Shown: positions 10,836-24,118, numbered from the stretch's first letter. The stretch is DNA of 64,000 bases from Macrotis lagotis (GCF_037893015.1 NC_133666.1:257926294-257990293), one strand, 5' to 3'. Notes: generated by a model not told the origin, from the sequence alone. Translations and numbers: made by a program.

Positions 10836-11675
10836 GGGAAGAACTTGGAATTATATCCAAAGAGTTATTAAATTCCCTTTGTCTTTTTACCCAGCAATAT
10901 ACTACTAGGTATGTTTCAAAAGATAATTAGGGAAAAAGAGAAAATCCATATGTTCTAAAATATTTATAGTAGCTCTCTCTCTCTCTGTTGTGACCAAGAA
11001 TTGGATACCCATAAATTGGGGAATGGTTGAAAAAGCTATTCAGCTGTTTGATTTTTATGTTATAACTATTCTGCTAGGAAAAATAATGAGCTCAATGATC
11101 TTAGAAAACTATGAATGCATTTGCATGAAATAATGAAGAGCAGAATGAGCAGAGAGCCAAGAGAACATTGAATACACTAACAGGAATACTGTTTTAAACA
11201 TAACTTTGAGGAACTACTGGAAGTCAAAATGATTGAACAAGCAGTAACTCACAGTAACTTTTTCATATTTACCTCTATAACTCTAAAATAGTGCCCAAAA
11301 ATAAATCCAGGAAAAGAAGAACCAACACCAAGTAAACACCCAGGGCCAGCAGTCACTGGTACAAGAAGCTTGAGACTATTTATGGCAGGCCTTTTTTTCC
11401 TGACAAAATACTGGAAATTGAAAGGATCGTGATCATTTGATGAATGGCTGAACAAGCACTGGTATATGAATATGAAGGCATTTCATAAGAAATGATGACA
11501 GTCAGCTTTCAGAAAATTCTGAAAAGAATTGTTTGAACTAGATCAAAGTGAAATGATAAGAAACAGGAAAATATTATACATATTATCATCAAAATTGTGT
11601 GATAATCAACTATGAATGACTCAGATTTTCTCAGCAATGATCCAACACAAGTATAAAGGACTCAAAAGGTAAATG
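10836..11675 (+). mobile_element. L1 3'-end fragments (two collinear pieces)
   Basis: 10836-11245 carries ORF2 C-terminal landmarks ('tttacccagcaatatactactagg', 'ccaagaattgga', 'gaatggttgaa') running into the 3' UTR. 11376-11675 repeats the same part of L1 ('tactggaaattgaaagg', 'gaatggctgaacaa', 'gataatcaactatgaatgac'). So two 3' ends lie in series, with about 130 unassigned bases between (11246-11375). Confidence 0.65.
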
Positions 11676-13625
11676 TTAACCACATGCAGTTCAAGAGTTT
11701 CAAGAACTTATTAAGGAAAACTGAACCAATATTCTATAAGCAGAGGGGAAAATGGGAATTGAAAGAATCCATTGATCATCTCCTGAAAGAAATTCCTAAA
11801 TGAAAACTTCCAGAAATATTATAGCCAAAAGTTAGAACTTCCAATTCAATGATAAAATATTGCAAGTACTCTGAAAGAAACAATTTGGATTATCATGAAA
11901 CCATAGTCAGGATAACACAAGATTTAGACACCTTTACGATAAGGGATTGTGGGGCTTGGAATATGATATTTCAGGAGCAAGAGAACTTGAATTTTCACCG
12001 AGAATCAACTACTCAGCAAAACTACTCCTCTTTCAGGGGAGAAGATAGACTTTCAATAAAATAGGGTACTTTCAAGTCTTCCTGATGAAATGATCAGAAC
12101 TGAACAGAAATTTTGATCTTTAAATACAAGAATCAAATTAAAAATAAATTAGGGAAATAGGAAACAGGGACTTAATGATATTAAATTGCATGTATTCCTG
12201 CAAAATGAAGATGATATTTATAACTCATGTGAACTTTCTCACTTATTAGGGAAGTTAGAAGGAGCATATATAGACAAGGTACAGGTGGAAGTTAAATTTG
12301 AAGGTATAAGATATTATAAAGAAATGAATAGGAAAAAGAGGAATATACTGGGGAAAAGGGATAGGGAGACGTAGAGTGGACTAAGTTATTTCACATAAAA
12401 GAGACAAGAACAAAGCTTTTGCAATGGAGTGGAAGAGAGGGAAGGTGACAGAAAAATGAGTGAGCTTTGCTCTTATCAGAATTTACTCAGAGGAGCAAAA
12501 CTCTCAATTGGGTATAGAAATCAATCTAATTCTAAGGAAAATATGAGAAGCAAGGTATGGGAGAAAGGGGCAGGAATGAGGGAGGTAAAAGAAGGGAGGG
12601 AAGATTGTGGGAGGCAGCTAGTCAGATGTAAAACCCTTTTGAGAAGGAACAGGGTAATTGGAGAGAGAGAATAGAATAAATTTATAGAATAAATAGGATG
12701 GATGGAAATACAGTTAGCAAAAGTAACTGTGGGAAAAATATTGAAATAAGTTTCTCTGATAAAGACTTTATTTTTAAACATGTACAACTGAGTCAAATTT
12801 ATAAGAATTAAGAACCATTACACGATTGATAAGTGATCAAGAGATGTGAACAGTTTTCAGATAAGGTTATCATTGCAATCTAGTTAAATATTTTTAAAAA
12901 TGCCCTAACTCACTACTGATAGGATAAATGTGGGTTGGGACAATTCTGAGGGACTGCCATATATCTGTTGAATTGGCTAATAGGACAGAAGGAGAAAATG
13001 ACAAATGTTGGAAGGGATCCAGAGACATTGATGCACTGTTGGAGGAGTTATGAAATGATTCAACAATTCTGTAGAACAAATAGGAACTATGCCTAAAGGG
13101 CTTTAAAACCATACCTATACTTTGGTCTAGTGGTGCCATTACTAGGTCTATATAGTAGAAGAGATGAATTATAGGGGAAAAAGAACCTGTATGAATAGGG
13201 ATATTTATAGTAGCTCTTTTTATGTGGCATGGAGCTAGAGATTGAGAGGATGACCATTGGTTAGGAAATGGCAGAACAAATTGTGATTAAGAAGAAATGA
13301 TATTCTGTTATGGGATATGATGAACAGGATGTTCTTGGTAAAAAAAATTTACATGAACAGATGCAATGGGAAATGTACTGTATACAAAATAATAGCAATA
13401 ATGCAGAAAGATCAGCTGTGAGTGTCCTACCTTTTCTCAGCAATATTGTTACTCAAGAGAATTATGGAGGACTTATGCTATAGAATGGCATCCCTCCAAA
13501 AGTCTTGGCTGATGATACCTGAATACAGATTGAAGCAGATTTTGTTATTTTACTTGAGGTTTCTCCTTTTTGGGGAGAAGGGACTTATGTTTCTTTTACA
13601 CCATGACCATTGTGGCAATGGTTTT
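11676..13625 (+). mobile_element. HAL1-like element, 5' truncated: ORF1 C-terminus, linker, ORF2 C-terminus, 3' UTR
   Basis: 11690-12110 matches the ORF1 C-terminal region ('caggataacacaagatttag', 'ggggcttggaatatgatatttcagg', 'gactttcaataaaa'). 12110-12750 is the linker. At about 12751 ('tttctctgataaagactttattt') it switches directly to the last quarter of ORF2, then to the 3' UTR at about 13270-13620. The order and the switch point are the same as in the minus-strand element ending at 5704. No RT or endonuclease is present and no frame is intact. Confidence 0.7.
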
Positions 13626-14089
13626 CATGACTACATTTTTTAAAGATTTATTTGTTTTTCCAACTGCATGTAATGGTAATTTTTCTCAATCACTTTTTGC
13701 AAGGCTTTGAGTTTTAAATTTTTCTCCCTCCCTTCCTTCACTCCCCCTTTCCTCTGACAGAAAACAATCTAATTTAGGCTCTAAATTTATAAACATGGTA
13801 AACATAGAATCATATTTATTATGTTGTAAGAGAAGAATCAAATACAGATGAAAGAAAGAAATTATTGGAGAGGAGGAAAATGACATAATAAATAAGTAGT
13901 CTTTCATAAAAATTTTAGATAATAAGCTTTGGTTTTCATTTAAACTCCACAGTTCCTTCTTTGGATGTAGATGATATTTTACATCAGAAGTCTTTTAAAA
14001 TTATCTTTGGCTATTGTACTGCTGAAATGAAAAAGTCCATCAGAGTTATCATCATCCCATATTGTTGTTAGTATGTATAATGTTCTTCT

Positions 14090-14850
14090 GGTATCCTGGG
14101 ATTTTGTTAAAGTTTCTAATTGTTTCCAGTAGTTGTTTAGATGATTTTCTTGGGTTCTCTAGTTATCCCATCATATATTCTGCAAAGAGTGAGTTTTATC
14201 TCTTTATAATCAATTATAATTCCTTCAATTTCTTTTTATTCTCTTATTGCTAAAGCTAACATTTTTAATTCAAAATATTGAATGGTAATGATGATCTTAT
14301 TGGGAATGATATTACCTTATCTCCATTACATATAATGCTTGTTGATGGTTTTAGATAGATACTGCTTATCATTTGATTTTTTCAGCATCTATTGAGATAA
14401 TCATATAATTTGTTAGATTTGTTATTGATGTGGTCAATTATGCTGATAGTTTTCCTAATATTGAACCAACACTACATTCCTGGTTCAAATCCTACTTGAT
14501 TATAATGTATTATCCTAGTGATAATTTGATGTAATTGCTTTGCTAATATTTTATTTAAATTTTTGCATACACGAATAAGGAATTTTGTCTATAACTTTCT
14601 CTGTTTTGACTCTTTCCTGTTTAGATATCAGTACCATATTGGTGTCATAGAAGGACATTGGCTGAACTCCTTTACCTGTTCTTCAAATAGTTTATGTAGA
14701 ATTGAAACTAATTGTTCTTTGAATGCTTGGTAGAATTCACCTGTGAATACATTTGACCCTGGAAAATTTTTCTTAATGAGTTCATTGATGGCTTGTTCAA
14801 TTTCTTTTTCTGAGATGGGGTTAAGTCATTTTCTCTTCTTTATGTGAGTA
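14090..14850 (-). pseudogene. L1 ORF2 reverse-transcriptase relic
   Basis: On the minus strand, 14410-14386 reads as the conserved 'MIISIDAEK' region, but the following KAFDKIQHP block is deleted. Upstream segments match the RT N-terminal text (antisense of 'gccattaatgaactc' near 14780 and of 'aatgtattatcctagtg' near 14510). Frame-disrupted. RT would copy L1 RNA at a nicked genomic target. Confidence 0.7.
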
Positions 14851-15109
14851 ATTTCTCCTATTCTACCACCCCCTTCCTCTCATTTCTCTGTTTAATGTCT
14901 TATTTTTTTCCATCAAAGTCATGGTCACACCATGAATGTCCATACTTTCAGTTGAAGTATATTCACTCTAGTATAGAGCTATGAGAATCTTCCTCATAAG
15001 TGGGAAGTAATCAATTTAATCTTATTGGATAGAAGTCTTTTTCTTTTCCCCAGTTTGCCTTTTCATATATCACTTGAATCTCCTGTTTGAAGATTGAAAT
15101 TTTTTTTGT

Positions 15110-15967
15110 TCAGCTCTGGTTTTCTCATCAGGAAAGTTTGAAAGTCACCTTTTTCATTAAATTTCTATCTTTACCCCTGAAAGAGAAAGTTCAGTTTTGC
15201 TGGATAGTTGATTTGTGGTTGTAATCCAAGCTCTCTTCCTCTCCAGAATATTATACTCCAGGCCCTTCAATCCTTTAATGTTTGTGCAGCAAGCTCTTGT
15301 GTATTCTGACTGTGACTCCTTCTTATTTGGATTGCTTCTTTCTAGTGGCTTGCAAGATTTTCTCCTTGATCTGATATTTCTGAAGTTTGGCCACAATATT
15401 CCAAAGTGCTTTCATTTTGGGATCCCTTTCAGGAGGTGATCAATGGATTCTTTCAACAAACATTTTGCCTCTGGTTTCAGTATATCAGGCAGTTCTCCTT
15501 AACTATTTCCTGAAGAATATTGTCCAGATTATTTTTTGATGAAGGTTTTCAAGTAGTCCTGTGAATCTTAAACGTTGTGTCTCCTGGATCTTGTTTCCAG
15601 ATTATTGCAACAAAATTGCAATTTTTCTTTTTTTCATTTTTTTCATTTTGTTTAATAGATTTCTTGGTGTCTCATAAGGTCATTAACTTCCACTAGTCTC
15701 AATCTAATTTTTCAGGGAAGTAATTTCTCCATGTAGCTTTTGCATCTCCTTTTCCATTTGGTCAATTCCAAATTTTTAAACTTTTAAAAAAATTTTAAAG
15801 GAGTTTTTATCTTTTCATATTTACCCAGTCTTTCTTTGATGGACACTAATTCATATTCTTCTCTGAAGCTTCATATATAGCATCTATTCTGTCTTTCTTT
15901 CCGAGCTAGTATCCTTATCTCCAAGGTAACATTCAATTTACCCTGTTTTGTGCTGATCCTTCTTCAT
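15110..15967 (-). pseudogene. LINE ORF1 relic
   Basis: Begins at an ATG at 15967-15965 ('MKKDQHKTG'). Lys/Glu-rich text follows, then a conserved C-terminal core around 15430-15200 (antisense 'GIYYSGEEESLDYNHK..'-type sequence with 'LSGVK' near the end). Several stops. It sits between a 5' UTR and the RT relic, as expected for ORF1. Confidence 0.6.
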
Positions 15968-16544
15968 TTTGGAAGTTGCTATCTTTCTCTTTGGTCTTGT
16001 GTTGGGGGAGGAGATTGTTTTCAGATCTTTAATGCTGGGAACTCTAGAGACCTTGCTTACTGGAATTGTTTTCTCTGAATTGGCTGTGTTGGAGATATCA
16101 GCCACCTATTCCCTATGTCTGGGACTGAATTTGGGCTGTCCCCACACAACTGGTCACTGGTCTAGAGTGTCAGAGTTGGAATTATCAGAAGTCCTCTTTA
16201 GATAGTCAGCATGTTATACCCTCTCTTAGGAATATCAGGGATACAGGCCTGATGTCATCCAGACCAGTTGCCATACACAGGTCTAATAGGTGTCCTGGAT
16301 AGCCTCATGCACACCACAAGGACTTTTGCTTCTTCTGATGAGGTTCTCAGAATAGTCCGTCCCTCACCTTTCTGATGGTGAGCTAAATCTGTACTCTCTG
16401 CCCTGGGCATGCCCACGTTCCCCCTCTCCAACTATGACAGATTTTGCTGGAATATGTTCTATTCTGCTCTTTTGTGGGTTTTGTCACTCTAAAATATGTT
16501 AAGAAACTTGAATTATGTTGGTTCTGAGGGAAAGCCAGGGGAAC

Positions 16545-16690
16545 TTTAAAAAAATGGAGAGAATTTGGAACTCAAGGTTTTGGAATGAGGAAACTTTGTA
16601 TTCATGTAACATGTTTTTTTTATTTTGGGAGAAAAATAAAATGAAGTTTAAAAAGAAATAAAAAATAAAATCTACTCATTAATAAAAGAA
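16545..16690 (+). mobile_element. short L1 3' UTR end with A-rich tail
   Basis: 'tggagagaatttggaactcaagg' followed by 'catgtaaca' and '..ataaaatgaag' matches the last 100 bases of marsupial L1 3' UTRs, then an A-rich tail. Extremely 5' truncated. Confidence 0.7.
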
Positions 16691-16799
16691 ATGTGCATAA
16701 GGAAAATTAAAAAAACTAAAATAAGAGCAACCTTGAGTGACTAAAACATTTTGACTATTATAAATATATCAAGAGAAAGAACTGATAATAAAAGAAGTA

Positions 16800-16870
16800 T
16801 ATGGAATGCTTTTATGCACACATACACATATATACCTGTATATACACACATACCCACACACATATTTGTA
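16800..16870 (+). repeat. degenerate (CA)n / (TA)n tract
   Basis: 'acacatacacatatatac..cacacatacccacacacatat'. Simple-sequence DNA that generates two overlapping spurious frames. Confidence 0.7.
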
Positions 16871-17089
16871 TCTAATGATAGCCATCTCATGGACTGGGAG
16901 TGGGGTAAGGAGAGAAGAAGAAAAAATGTTATATGATAATTATTTTATACTTAAAAGGAAGAGCAAGTTGTACATAATAAGTTTGCATGTTCATCTTCAG
17001 TGATATTTTTAAATTATGTCACATAATAGAGATGTTCATTAAATTCCATAAATTAAAAGTAAAATAAATTTTAAAAAATAAATCACATT

Positions 17090-17710
17090 GCCACCATTTT
17101 AGTTCATGCCCTCATAGTAGTTTCCTATGTCTTTTGTAACCTTCTTCAAGTCTCTTTCAACTTCAATCTATCTTTCATTTAGCTGCCAAAACAAATTTAT
17201 TAAGGTATAATCCTGGTTAGTAAGTGAAAATTACTCCCTATCACTTCCAGGATCAAATACAAAATCTCTTGTTTGACATTTAAAGTTTTCCTAAATTGAC
17301 CCTTTTGTACCTTTCCCACCTTAGTTTCTACTCCTCTTTCTGTCAACCAAACTTAACCTGCTGCTGTTCACACATGATTTTCTCTATTCCACTTCTTTAT
17401 CTTTGCATTGACTATAACTTCACAAAATAATCATCCTCTCTACTTGTGACTCTTGGAAGTCCTAGCTTCCATTAAGACTTAGTCCATTTCATCTCTTCTA
17501 TAAGAACTTTCCTCATTCCCCTGCCTCAACTTTTAAAATCACTTTTCATCTTCACTGTATTAATTTTGTATCTTCTGATTCATATATATTGGTTCTCATT
17601 GAAATATTCAGCCTGGGGGAATGGTTTTGGTTTCTCTTTGTATTCCTAGCACTTAAAACAGTATCTAGTGTGTTTAAAGAGTTTAATAAATGTCCATTGA
17701 TTATTTGACC
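17090..17710 (+). mobile_element. L2 LINE 3' end
   Basis: Good collinear match to L2: 'ccaccattttagttcatgccctca', 'cttccaggatcaaatac', 'catttaaagttttcctaaa', 'tcctcattcccctgcc', then 'tttctctttgtattcctagcactta', 'cagtatctagtg' and the end 'taataaatgtccattgatt'. No open frame, as expected for an ancient element. Confidence 0.85.
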
Positions 17711-19029
17711 CTGCTTCAAAATAGTATTTTTCTCAAACTCCCATCTACCAAGTAAAGATCCTTTCTGATTGACACTAGGTGCTATTTCATGGACAACGAT
17801 TACTTTTTTGTAAGTTAACTAAGATTCTAGTCTTATTATTCTTGAACCAATTGACGGTAAGATGCTTATGATTCATTTAGTTCTCTAGTTTCTAAGTTTG
17901 TTCATTCCCTACAGCTTTTGTGCCAAAAATTTTCCTCTCTTGTATCTGCTAGACATGAAGATATGGCTGTGCATGGAGCAACTTTGATAGTCATCTCTTT
18001 GGTCCTTCAAAACTATATATCTAGACCCTAGGGTGTTTTTATTTTTATTCACACTTTTGAATACAATATATTTTTAAAATACTTAGATCGAAGATTCTCT
18101 GTCTGTTATGAATTTTGCATATTATCATATAAGAAGAAACTCCTTGTATTCCTGATAGTTCATTTATCAGTTCCAGAGTTACACATAAAATATAGTCCTA
18201 TTACCTTTTCTCAATATTTCATTTCTTATCTATCTTTAATGTTTATCATTTGTCAAAGGGATTAACTCATGTTACATTAGATTTACTGAGTAGAAGTAAG
18301 TATTCAAATATGAGAGGAAGTTTATCTATCTAAGACAAGAAAGGAAAGCTGACTGTAACTGGTATATTTCTGGGATTTTTCAAAGGAAGTTGAAGAAAGT
18401 AGGACAACCTCCTAGGATGCTATATGTGATAGCACAATAGGCAATATTTTTTTCATGGCATATTTCATAATGTAAATTATTTTAACTAAGAAAAGCCTCT
18501 TCTAAATATGGCATGAGATAAAGCTGTCAATACCATGAAATGCCAAAACTTCTAGAAGAAAAAATAAAAAGATCAGAATTTTCTAAAATTGTAATAGAAG
18601 GAGGTTGCATGATGTAGAAAACTTGACAAGAGTGTGTAAATGCCTTGCACTGGACCTGATTCAAAGCCTATCATTCAGTTTATATGCTATAGCATATTCT
18701 TACCCATATTGAGAAATATAACTATGAGCAGAAAGATCAGGACAAAAAGTATAATTCAATTTAAGAAACCTATTATGCAATTATTATGTATAGCATGTAG
18801 TACTGTTTCATAGTAACACTTTCATTACTTGAAGGCTAGTTAATCACTAAATTACTTTTTAAAACTTTTCTTGATAAGCACATTAAAATTTATCTTTTAA
18901 ATTTTTTTGACAGTGTCAAAAATTAAGGCACAGTCATGTGGACATAAAGAGGTATCTGGTCATCCCTTTATCTCCTACTTTTGACTTTAACTGTTAGAAA
19001 AATTATTTGATTGTCTTAGTTTATGACAA
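17711..19029. other. unassigned, mostly unique sequence
   Basis: About 1.3 kb without recognised repeat, gene or simple-sequence tract. Base composition is similar to the rest. Confidence 0.4.
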
Positions 19030-19041
19030 TCTGGTATTTCT

Positions 19042-19192
19042 GTTTTTTTGTTTTTTTCAAGGCAAATGGGGTTGAGTGGCTTGCCAAGGTCACACAGCAA
19101 GGGAATTATTAAGTGTCTGAGGCCAGATTTGAGCTCAGGTACTCCTGACTCCAGGCCTGGTGCTCTATCCACTGTACCACCTACCTGCCCAT
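19042..19192 (-). mobile_element. tRNA-derived SINE with perfect TSD
   Basis: Antisense SINE ('ttcaaggcaaatggggttgagtgg', 'ctccaggcctggtgctctatcc'). Perfect 12-bp TSD TCTGGTATTTCT at 19030-19041 and 19193-19204. Confidence 0.93.
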
Positions 19193-19204
19193 TCTGGTAT
19201 TTCT

Positions 19205-20110
19205 TTAAACAAAGCATTCAAAAATTAAATAAGATACCTAAGAGAAAGAATTTTTAGTATTTCATGCTAATTTCTTTTGCTTTCAAAATCTGTGTGTGTA
19301 CTGGGTGGGTGTGAGGAGGCTTGCAATGCACCCATGCATTAGGGAGAGGAGATGCTTTAGGAAGGTATCTGAATTCTAATATTTGCCACTCCTTAAAAAT
19401 TCCCTCTATCTACATGGATTAATGAACAACAGTAAAATTATGAATCTAGAATAATATTTCTTTTGGTGACAAAGTGCCCATTTCCTCTTCTTTTTCTCCA
19501 AACTAAACAATAGTAAGTTGTAAAATTTAATTCTAATCCTAGAAAGGACAAATCAGATTTCACTGATTGGTGGTCTTAAAGTTCTCTGGGGAGATGAACA
19601 GCTGCTGCCAATGTGGTTGCTATTTTAAAGTAGAAGGGAAAAAATGTACATGGGTAATTAAATGGGGGGAAACTTATTTCCTTTTTCTCATGAAAATGGG
19701 TTGAAGGAGAGGGAACACATGATGGGGAAAATACACAACTAAATATGGTGTTTATTTGATTGGGAGGTGGTGGTAGAGAAAATTCATCCATGCTTTGATT
19801 CGCAGTAAGACATATGCTAGGTTTTCTGAGTTTCTGTAATTAAGACATTAACATGGCACTGAAATGAAATCTATTTTAAGTTAGCATATGTGAAATGAAC
19901 ATGTTGTTGTTTTTCTTCTCTCTTTAACCCACCCCAACTCACAAAAATGAACACATTATAGTTGAGCTTATAGATATAGCATTCTGAATTCATTTTCAAA
20001 GCAAATAAAGCCATTGATTTACTTAGGATCCAAAAGAACTACTTGATTTATGATGATAAAAATGAAACACATAAAGACTAATGAAATTTTGCTATCAAAA
20101 CCCTCTAATT
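19205..20110. other. unassigned unique sequence
   Basis: No repeat or coding signal recognised. A short antisense open frame (19576-19791) is Pro/Phe-rich with no family resemblance. Confidence 0.4.
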
Positions 20111-20113
20111 GAG

Positions 20114-23055
20114 ACTTCCAGAGTACAGCCAAGATGGCAGGGTGAAGCTAACATGCTAATGGAGCTTTGCCCTACCAAAGATAAATGAAGCCTCTACTCT
20201 GATGTTCATGCTACTGATCCCACCAAGAGAAAGAGAAGATTTAAAGTAGTTTTCAACTGTAGATAATATGGATCTTTAGTGAAGGGGGGAAATAAAGACC
20301 AGGAGGTGGGAGAGCAGAGAAAGAAAGCTGGAGACTTTTAGCCACAGTGCAATCCAGGCCCTGGCAGCTTAACAATAGCAGAGGTCCTGATAGCTAGATA
20401 GCAAGCCAGCAGGGAGGACTCGAACCTAAAACAAAGTCTGAACCCCAAAACCACCAGGATAAAAGACCAAAATAGAAAGAAACAATTATAGATCAATCTC
20501 CTTAATGAATATTGACGAGCAATGAGACTACAGCAAGTTATAATCAGGATAATACACCAGGATCAGGTTGAATTTATACCAGGCAGGCAGTGATGGTTCC
20601 ACATTAGGCAAACACTCAACACAATTAGCCATATCAATAGCAAACCCAACAGAAATCTTATGATTGTCTCAATAGATGCTGAAAAAGCCTTTGATAAAAT
20701 ACAACATCCATTCCTTTTAGAAATACCAGAATGTTTAGGGGAAAATGGATTTTTCCTTATAATAATAAATAGAATCTATCAAAATCCATCAGCAAATATT
20801 ATATTTAATGGAAATAAACTCAGAATATTTCCAATGAAATGAAGGGTGAAACAAGGATGCCCATTATCACCATTACTATTCAATAAAGTATTAGAAATGC
20901 TAGCAATAGTAATAAGAGAAGAAAAAGAAATTGAAGGAATCAAAATTGGCAAAGGAGAAAGAAAAACTTTCACTCGTTGTAGATGATATGATAGTATAAC
21001 TAAAAAACCTGAGAAAATTTGCAAATAAAACTCCTTGAAGCAATTAAAAATTCAGCAAAGTAGCAGGATATAAAATAAACCCACATGATCATTAGCATTT
21101 CCACATATGAACAACAAAGTTCAAGAGCAGGAGATAGAAAGAGAAATTCCATTTAATATAACTGTAGAGAACATTAAATACTTTGGAATCTACCTCCCCA
21201 GACAACCCAGAAACTATGTGAACATAATTATAATATACTCCTCACCCAAATAAAGTCAGATCTAAATAATTGGGAAAAAAATCAAATGTGCATGGTAAGA
21301 TCAAGCTAATATAATAAAAATGACAATTCTACCAGAATTTAATTACATATTCAGGGACATATCAATCAAACTACAAAATAACTATTTTACCAAGCTAGAA
21401 AAAAATAGCAAAATTTATCTAGTGCAACAAAAGGGCAAGAGTAGCCAGGGAACTGATGAAAAAAAAAAAACAATGTTAAGGAAGGTGGCCTAACTCTACC
21501 AGATATAAACTGTACTATAAAGTAGCAATCATCAAAACTGCCTGGTAGTGGTTAATAAATAGAGTAATGGATCAGTAGATTAGGATAGATTCAAAAGAAA
21601 TTGCAGTAAATGACTAAAGCAATCTACTCTGTGATAAATGCAAAGACATCATCCTCTGGGAAAAGTACTATTTGACAAAAATTGATGGGAAAACTGGAAC
21701 AATACTATGGCACAAATTAGGCATAGATCCACATCTGACACCCTATGTCAAAATAAGGTCAATATGGGCACAAGATTTAGATATAAAGAGTGATACCCTA
21801 GATAAATTAATAGAACAAAAAATATTCTATCCATCTGATCTATGGAAAAGGGATAAATTTGACCAAATAAGAATTAGAACACATTATAAACTGCAAAATG
21901 AATGATTTTGACTATAATAAATTAAGAAGTTTTTGAATTAATAATATCAATGCTGCCAAAATTAGAAGGAAAGCAGAAAGCTGGGAAACAATCCTCATGC
22001 AGAATTGCATCAAATGTATAAGATCACAAGTCATTCCCCAATTGATAAATGGTCAAAGCATATGAGAAGACAGTTTTCAAATGAAGAAATTAAAGCTCTT
22101 TATAATCATGTGGATATAAATGGTCCCAATCACTACTGATTAGAGAAATGAAATGAAATGAAAAACAACCATGAGGTATCATCCCTACACCTATTGGATT
22201 AGCTAAAATGAGAAAAAGGTGATATGTCACTGTTAGAGAGGTTTGGAGGACTAGAACATTGATGCATTGCTGGTGGAGTTGTGAATGGATCCAACTTTTC
22301 TGGAGAGTAATTTGGAACAATGCCCAAAGACTAATCCAAGAGTTCATACCCTTTGATCCAGCAATTCTAAATCCAGGTCAATATCCAGAATAAATTTTAA
22401 AAATGGGAAAGGTCCTACATGTTCCAAAATATTCATAGCAGCTCTTTTTGTACTGGCAAAGAACTGGAAATTAAAGGAATGCCCATCAATTTGGGAATGG
22501 CTAAACAAGTTATGGTACATGAATAATATAGAATTCCATTGTTCTATAAGAAACTATAAAGGGTTGGCCTCTAGAGAAGAATGGAATGACTTGCAGTATC
22601 TGAAGGGAATACAACCAAGGGAACAATGTAGACATCAACAACCACATTATGAGATGAACAACCTTGATGGAAAAAATTCCTCTTAGCAGTTCAGAGAGCT
22701 AAGACAACCATATTAGACTGGTAATGTTCTATATTATCCCCAACTAGAGGAAGAAAAACAAAACAAAATAAAACAAAACATACAGAAAAAATAAACACAA
22801 CCCTTACAAATTTTATGAAAACTTTATAAAAGTTATTGTTTATGTATCTCTTTCCCTTAATGCTGATTCCTCATGTCAAAAATTGCTAAATTATAAATAT
22901 TTTTAATAAAATATGTATGTAAAATCCTAATCTTACTGTTCCCTGCTGAGGGGAGGGGGATGGGAAGGGAGATTGGAGGGAAATTTTGTAACTTGGGAAT
23001 AATGCATGTATATATCGATGAATAAATAAATTATAAATAAATAAATTTTTAAAAG
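20114..23055 (+). mobile_element. internally deleted L1: 5' UTR joined directly to RT, then 3' end
   Basis: Starts with an L1 5' UTR ('gacttccagagtacagccaagatggcagg', 20114 to about 20450). It jumps near 20460 to ORF2 just before the RT ('gaaacaattatagatcaatctcctta'), skipping ORF1 and endonuclease. It then continues through RT, the C-terminal domain and a 3' UTR ending in '..taaataaataaattttt' near 23050. Coding is broken by several stops. The 5' UTR/RT junction is comparable in kind, not in exact position, to the one at about 52540. Confidence 0.8.
20660..20990 (+). pseudogene. L1 ORF2 reverse-transcriptase core, broken
   Basis: The readable frame starts '[18 protein letters not shown]', the finger/palm region carrying the first catalytic Asp. 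After 'RIFPMK' a TGA interrupts what should lead into [13 protein letters not shown] (visible in the same frame just after the stop). The F/YADD box near 20980 ('tttcactcgttgtagatgatatga') is damaged. Clearly non-functional. Confidence 0.85.
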
Positions 23056-23059
23056 ATTA

Positions 23060-23980
23060 TTGCATGATTGTATATTAAACTTGATATACTGGGCATAGGA
23101 AAATCCATGAAATAGCCCATTAGGCATTATGTTACTCTTTACATTATTGATTAAACATTTTGTAATATATTTATCTTCACAAATTTATATGATTAGATCA
23201 AGAATCAAAATATACCATATAAAGTCTATTTTGTGATTTCTTATGTGACTTTATTTTATGTGGCTTAAAAATTATAATTTTATGAACAACAGAATTAAAA
23301 CTAGATTGAAATGATCAGTTTTTCACCAGGGAACCAAACTTGAGAATATTGAAAGCATTTCTTCACTTTTAGGAGCTATAAAGGACTTAGTTTCAACTTT
23401 TAGTCAACAAAAATAATTAGTTAAAATAAGAAGATACTTTATAGCATACTTCCTTCTATTCCCTTATCAGTATCATATTCTTTAAGTTGTTTTACCCCAG
23501 ATGAATTCTATAGCCAGTCGGTGTCCTGTGGTCTACCTCAAAATGGAGGATACTCTAGAGTCTCTTTTTAAGCAAGCTGCTATGGTTCAAGGTGCTTTCC
23601 CTAAAGTTAATTGTATTTGAATGACCTTTAATTAGTTTTGCCTTAGTTGAGTTATGTGGAGCTCTGTTTTGGACTCAGTACCACTAGTCATATTTTTGTT
23701 GAATGGAAGGTTCTGAATAATCCTGTCTATACTAAAGTAGTTAACATACCTATAGATTACAAGATTGGAAAGGTAGTGCTGAAAATGGTATTATTCTTCC
23801 AAATACTTTGTTTATTTTAAGACTTCTAGTAATTTGTGGGATGTTTTCAATCAGAAAACCTGCATTTGAATCTGCATCTATGATACTAGGACTTCCACTT
23901 ATAATTACAATGTAAGGTTTTACAATTAAATTGCAAATTACCTTGCATACAAAACACAAATATTTTGAGATATAGGAATT
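23060..23980. other. unassigned AT-rich sequence
   Basis: No repeat landmark, microsatellite or coding potential recognised. Confidence 0.4.
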
Positions 23981-23984
23981 GCCA

Positions 23985-24118
23985 ATATCTCCTTTTTATA
24001 AATGAAGAAATTGATACTGAAAGTGATACTTTCCAAAAGCCACATTATTAATACATAATCCATCCTGAAACCAATCTTTGTAAAGTCAGATTTCCTTTCA
24101 TTATATCACACTGGAATT
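23985..24118 (-). mobile_element. MIR fragment
   Basis: 'cctttttataaatgaagaaattgatact..' followed by 'agccacattattaat..' and '..gtcagatttcctttcattatatcac' follows the antisense MIR order. Diverged. Confidence 0.55.

Larger units (their letters stand above)
13632..16485 (-). mobile_element. L1 mosaic: 5' UTR, ORF1, RT segment, 3' UTR with large internal losses
   Basis: Read downward: a 5' UTR (about 16485-15968) of a different type from the HAL1-like ones; an ORF1 relic (15967 to about 15110); a linker; an RT segment (14850-14090); then an abrupt jump near 14090 to the 3' UTR, ending at about 13632. Endonuclease and most of the ORF2 C-terminus are missing. It may be one internally deleted L1 or two adjacent insertions; no clear TSD was found. 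Confidence 0.65.
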
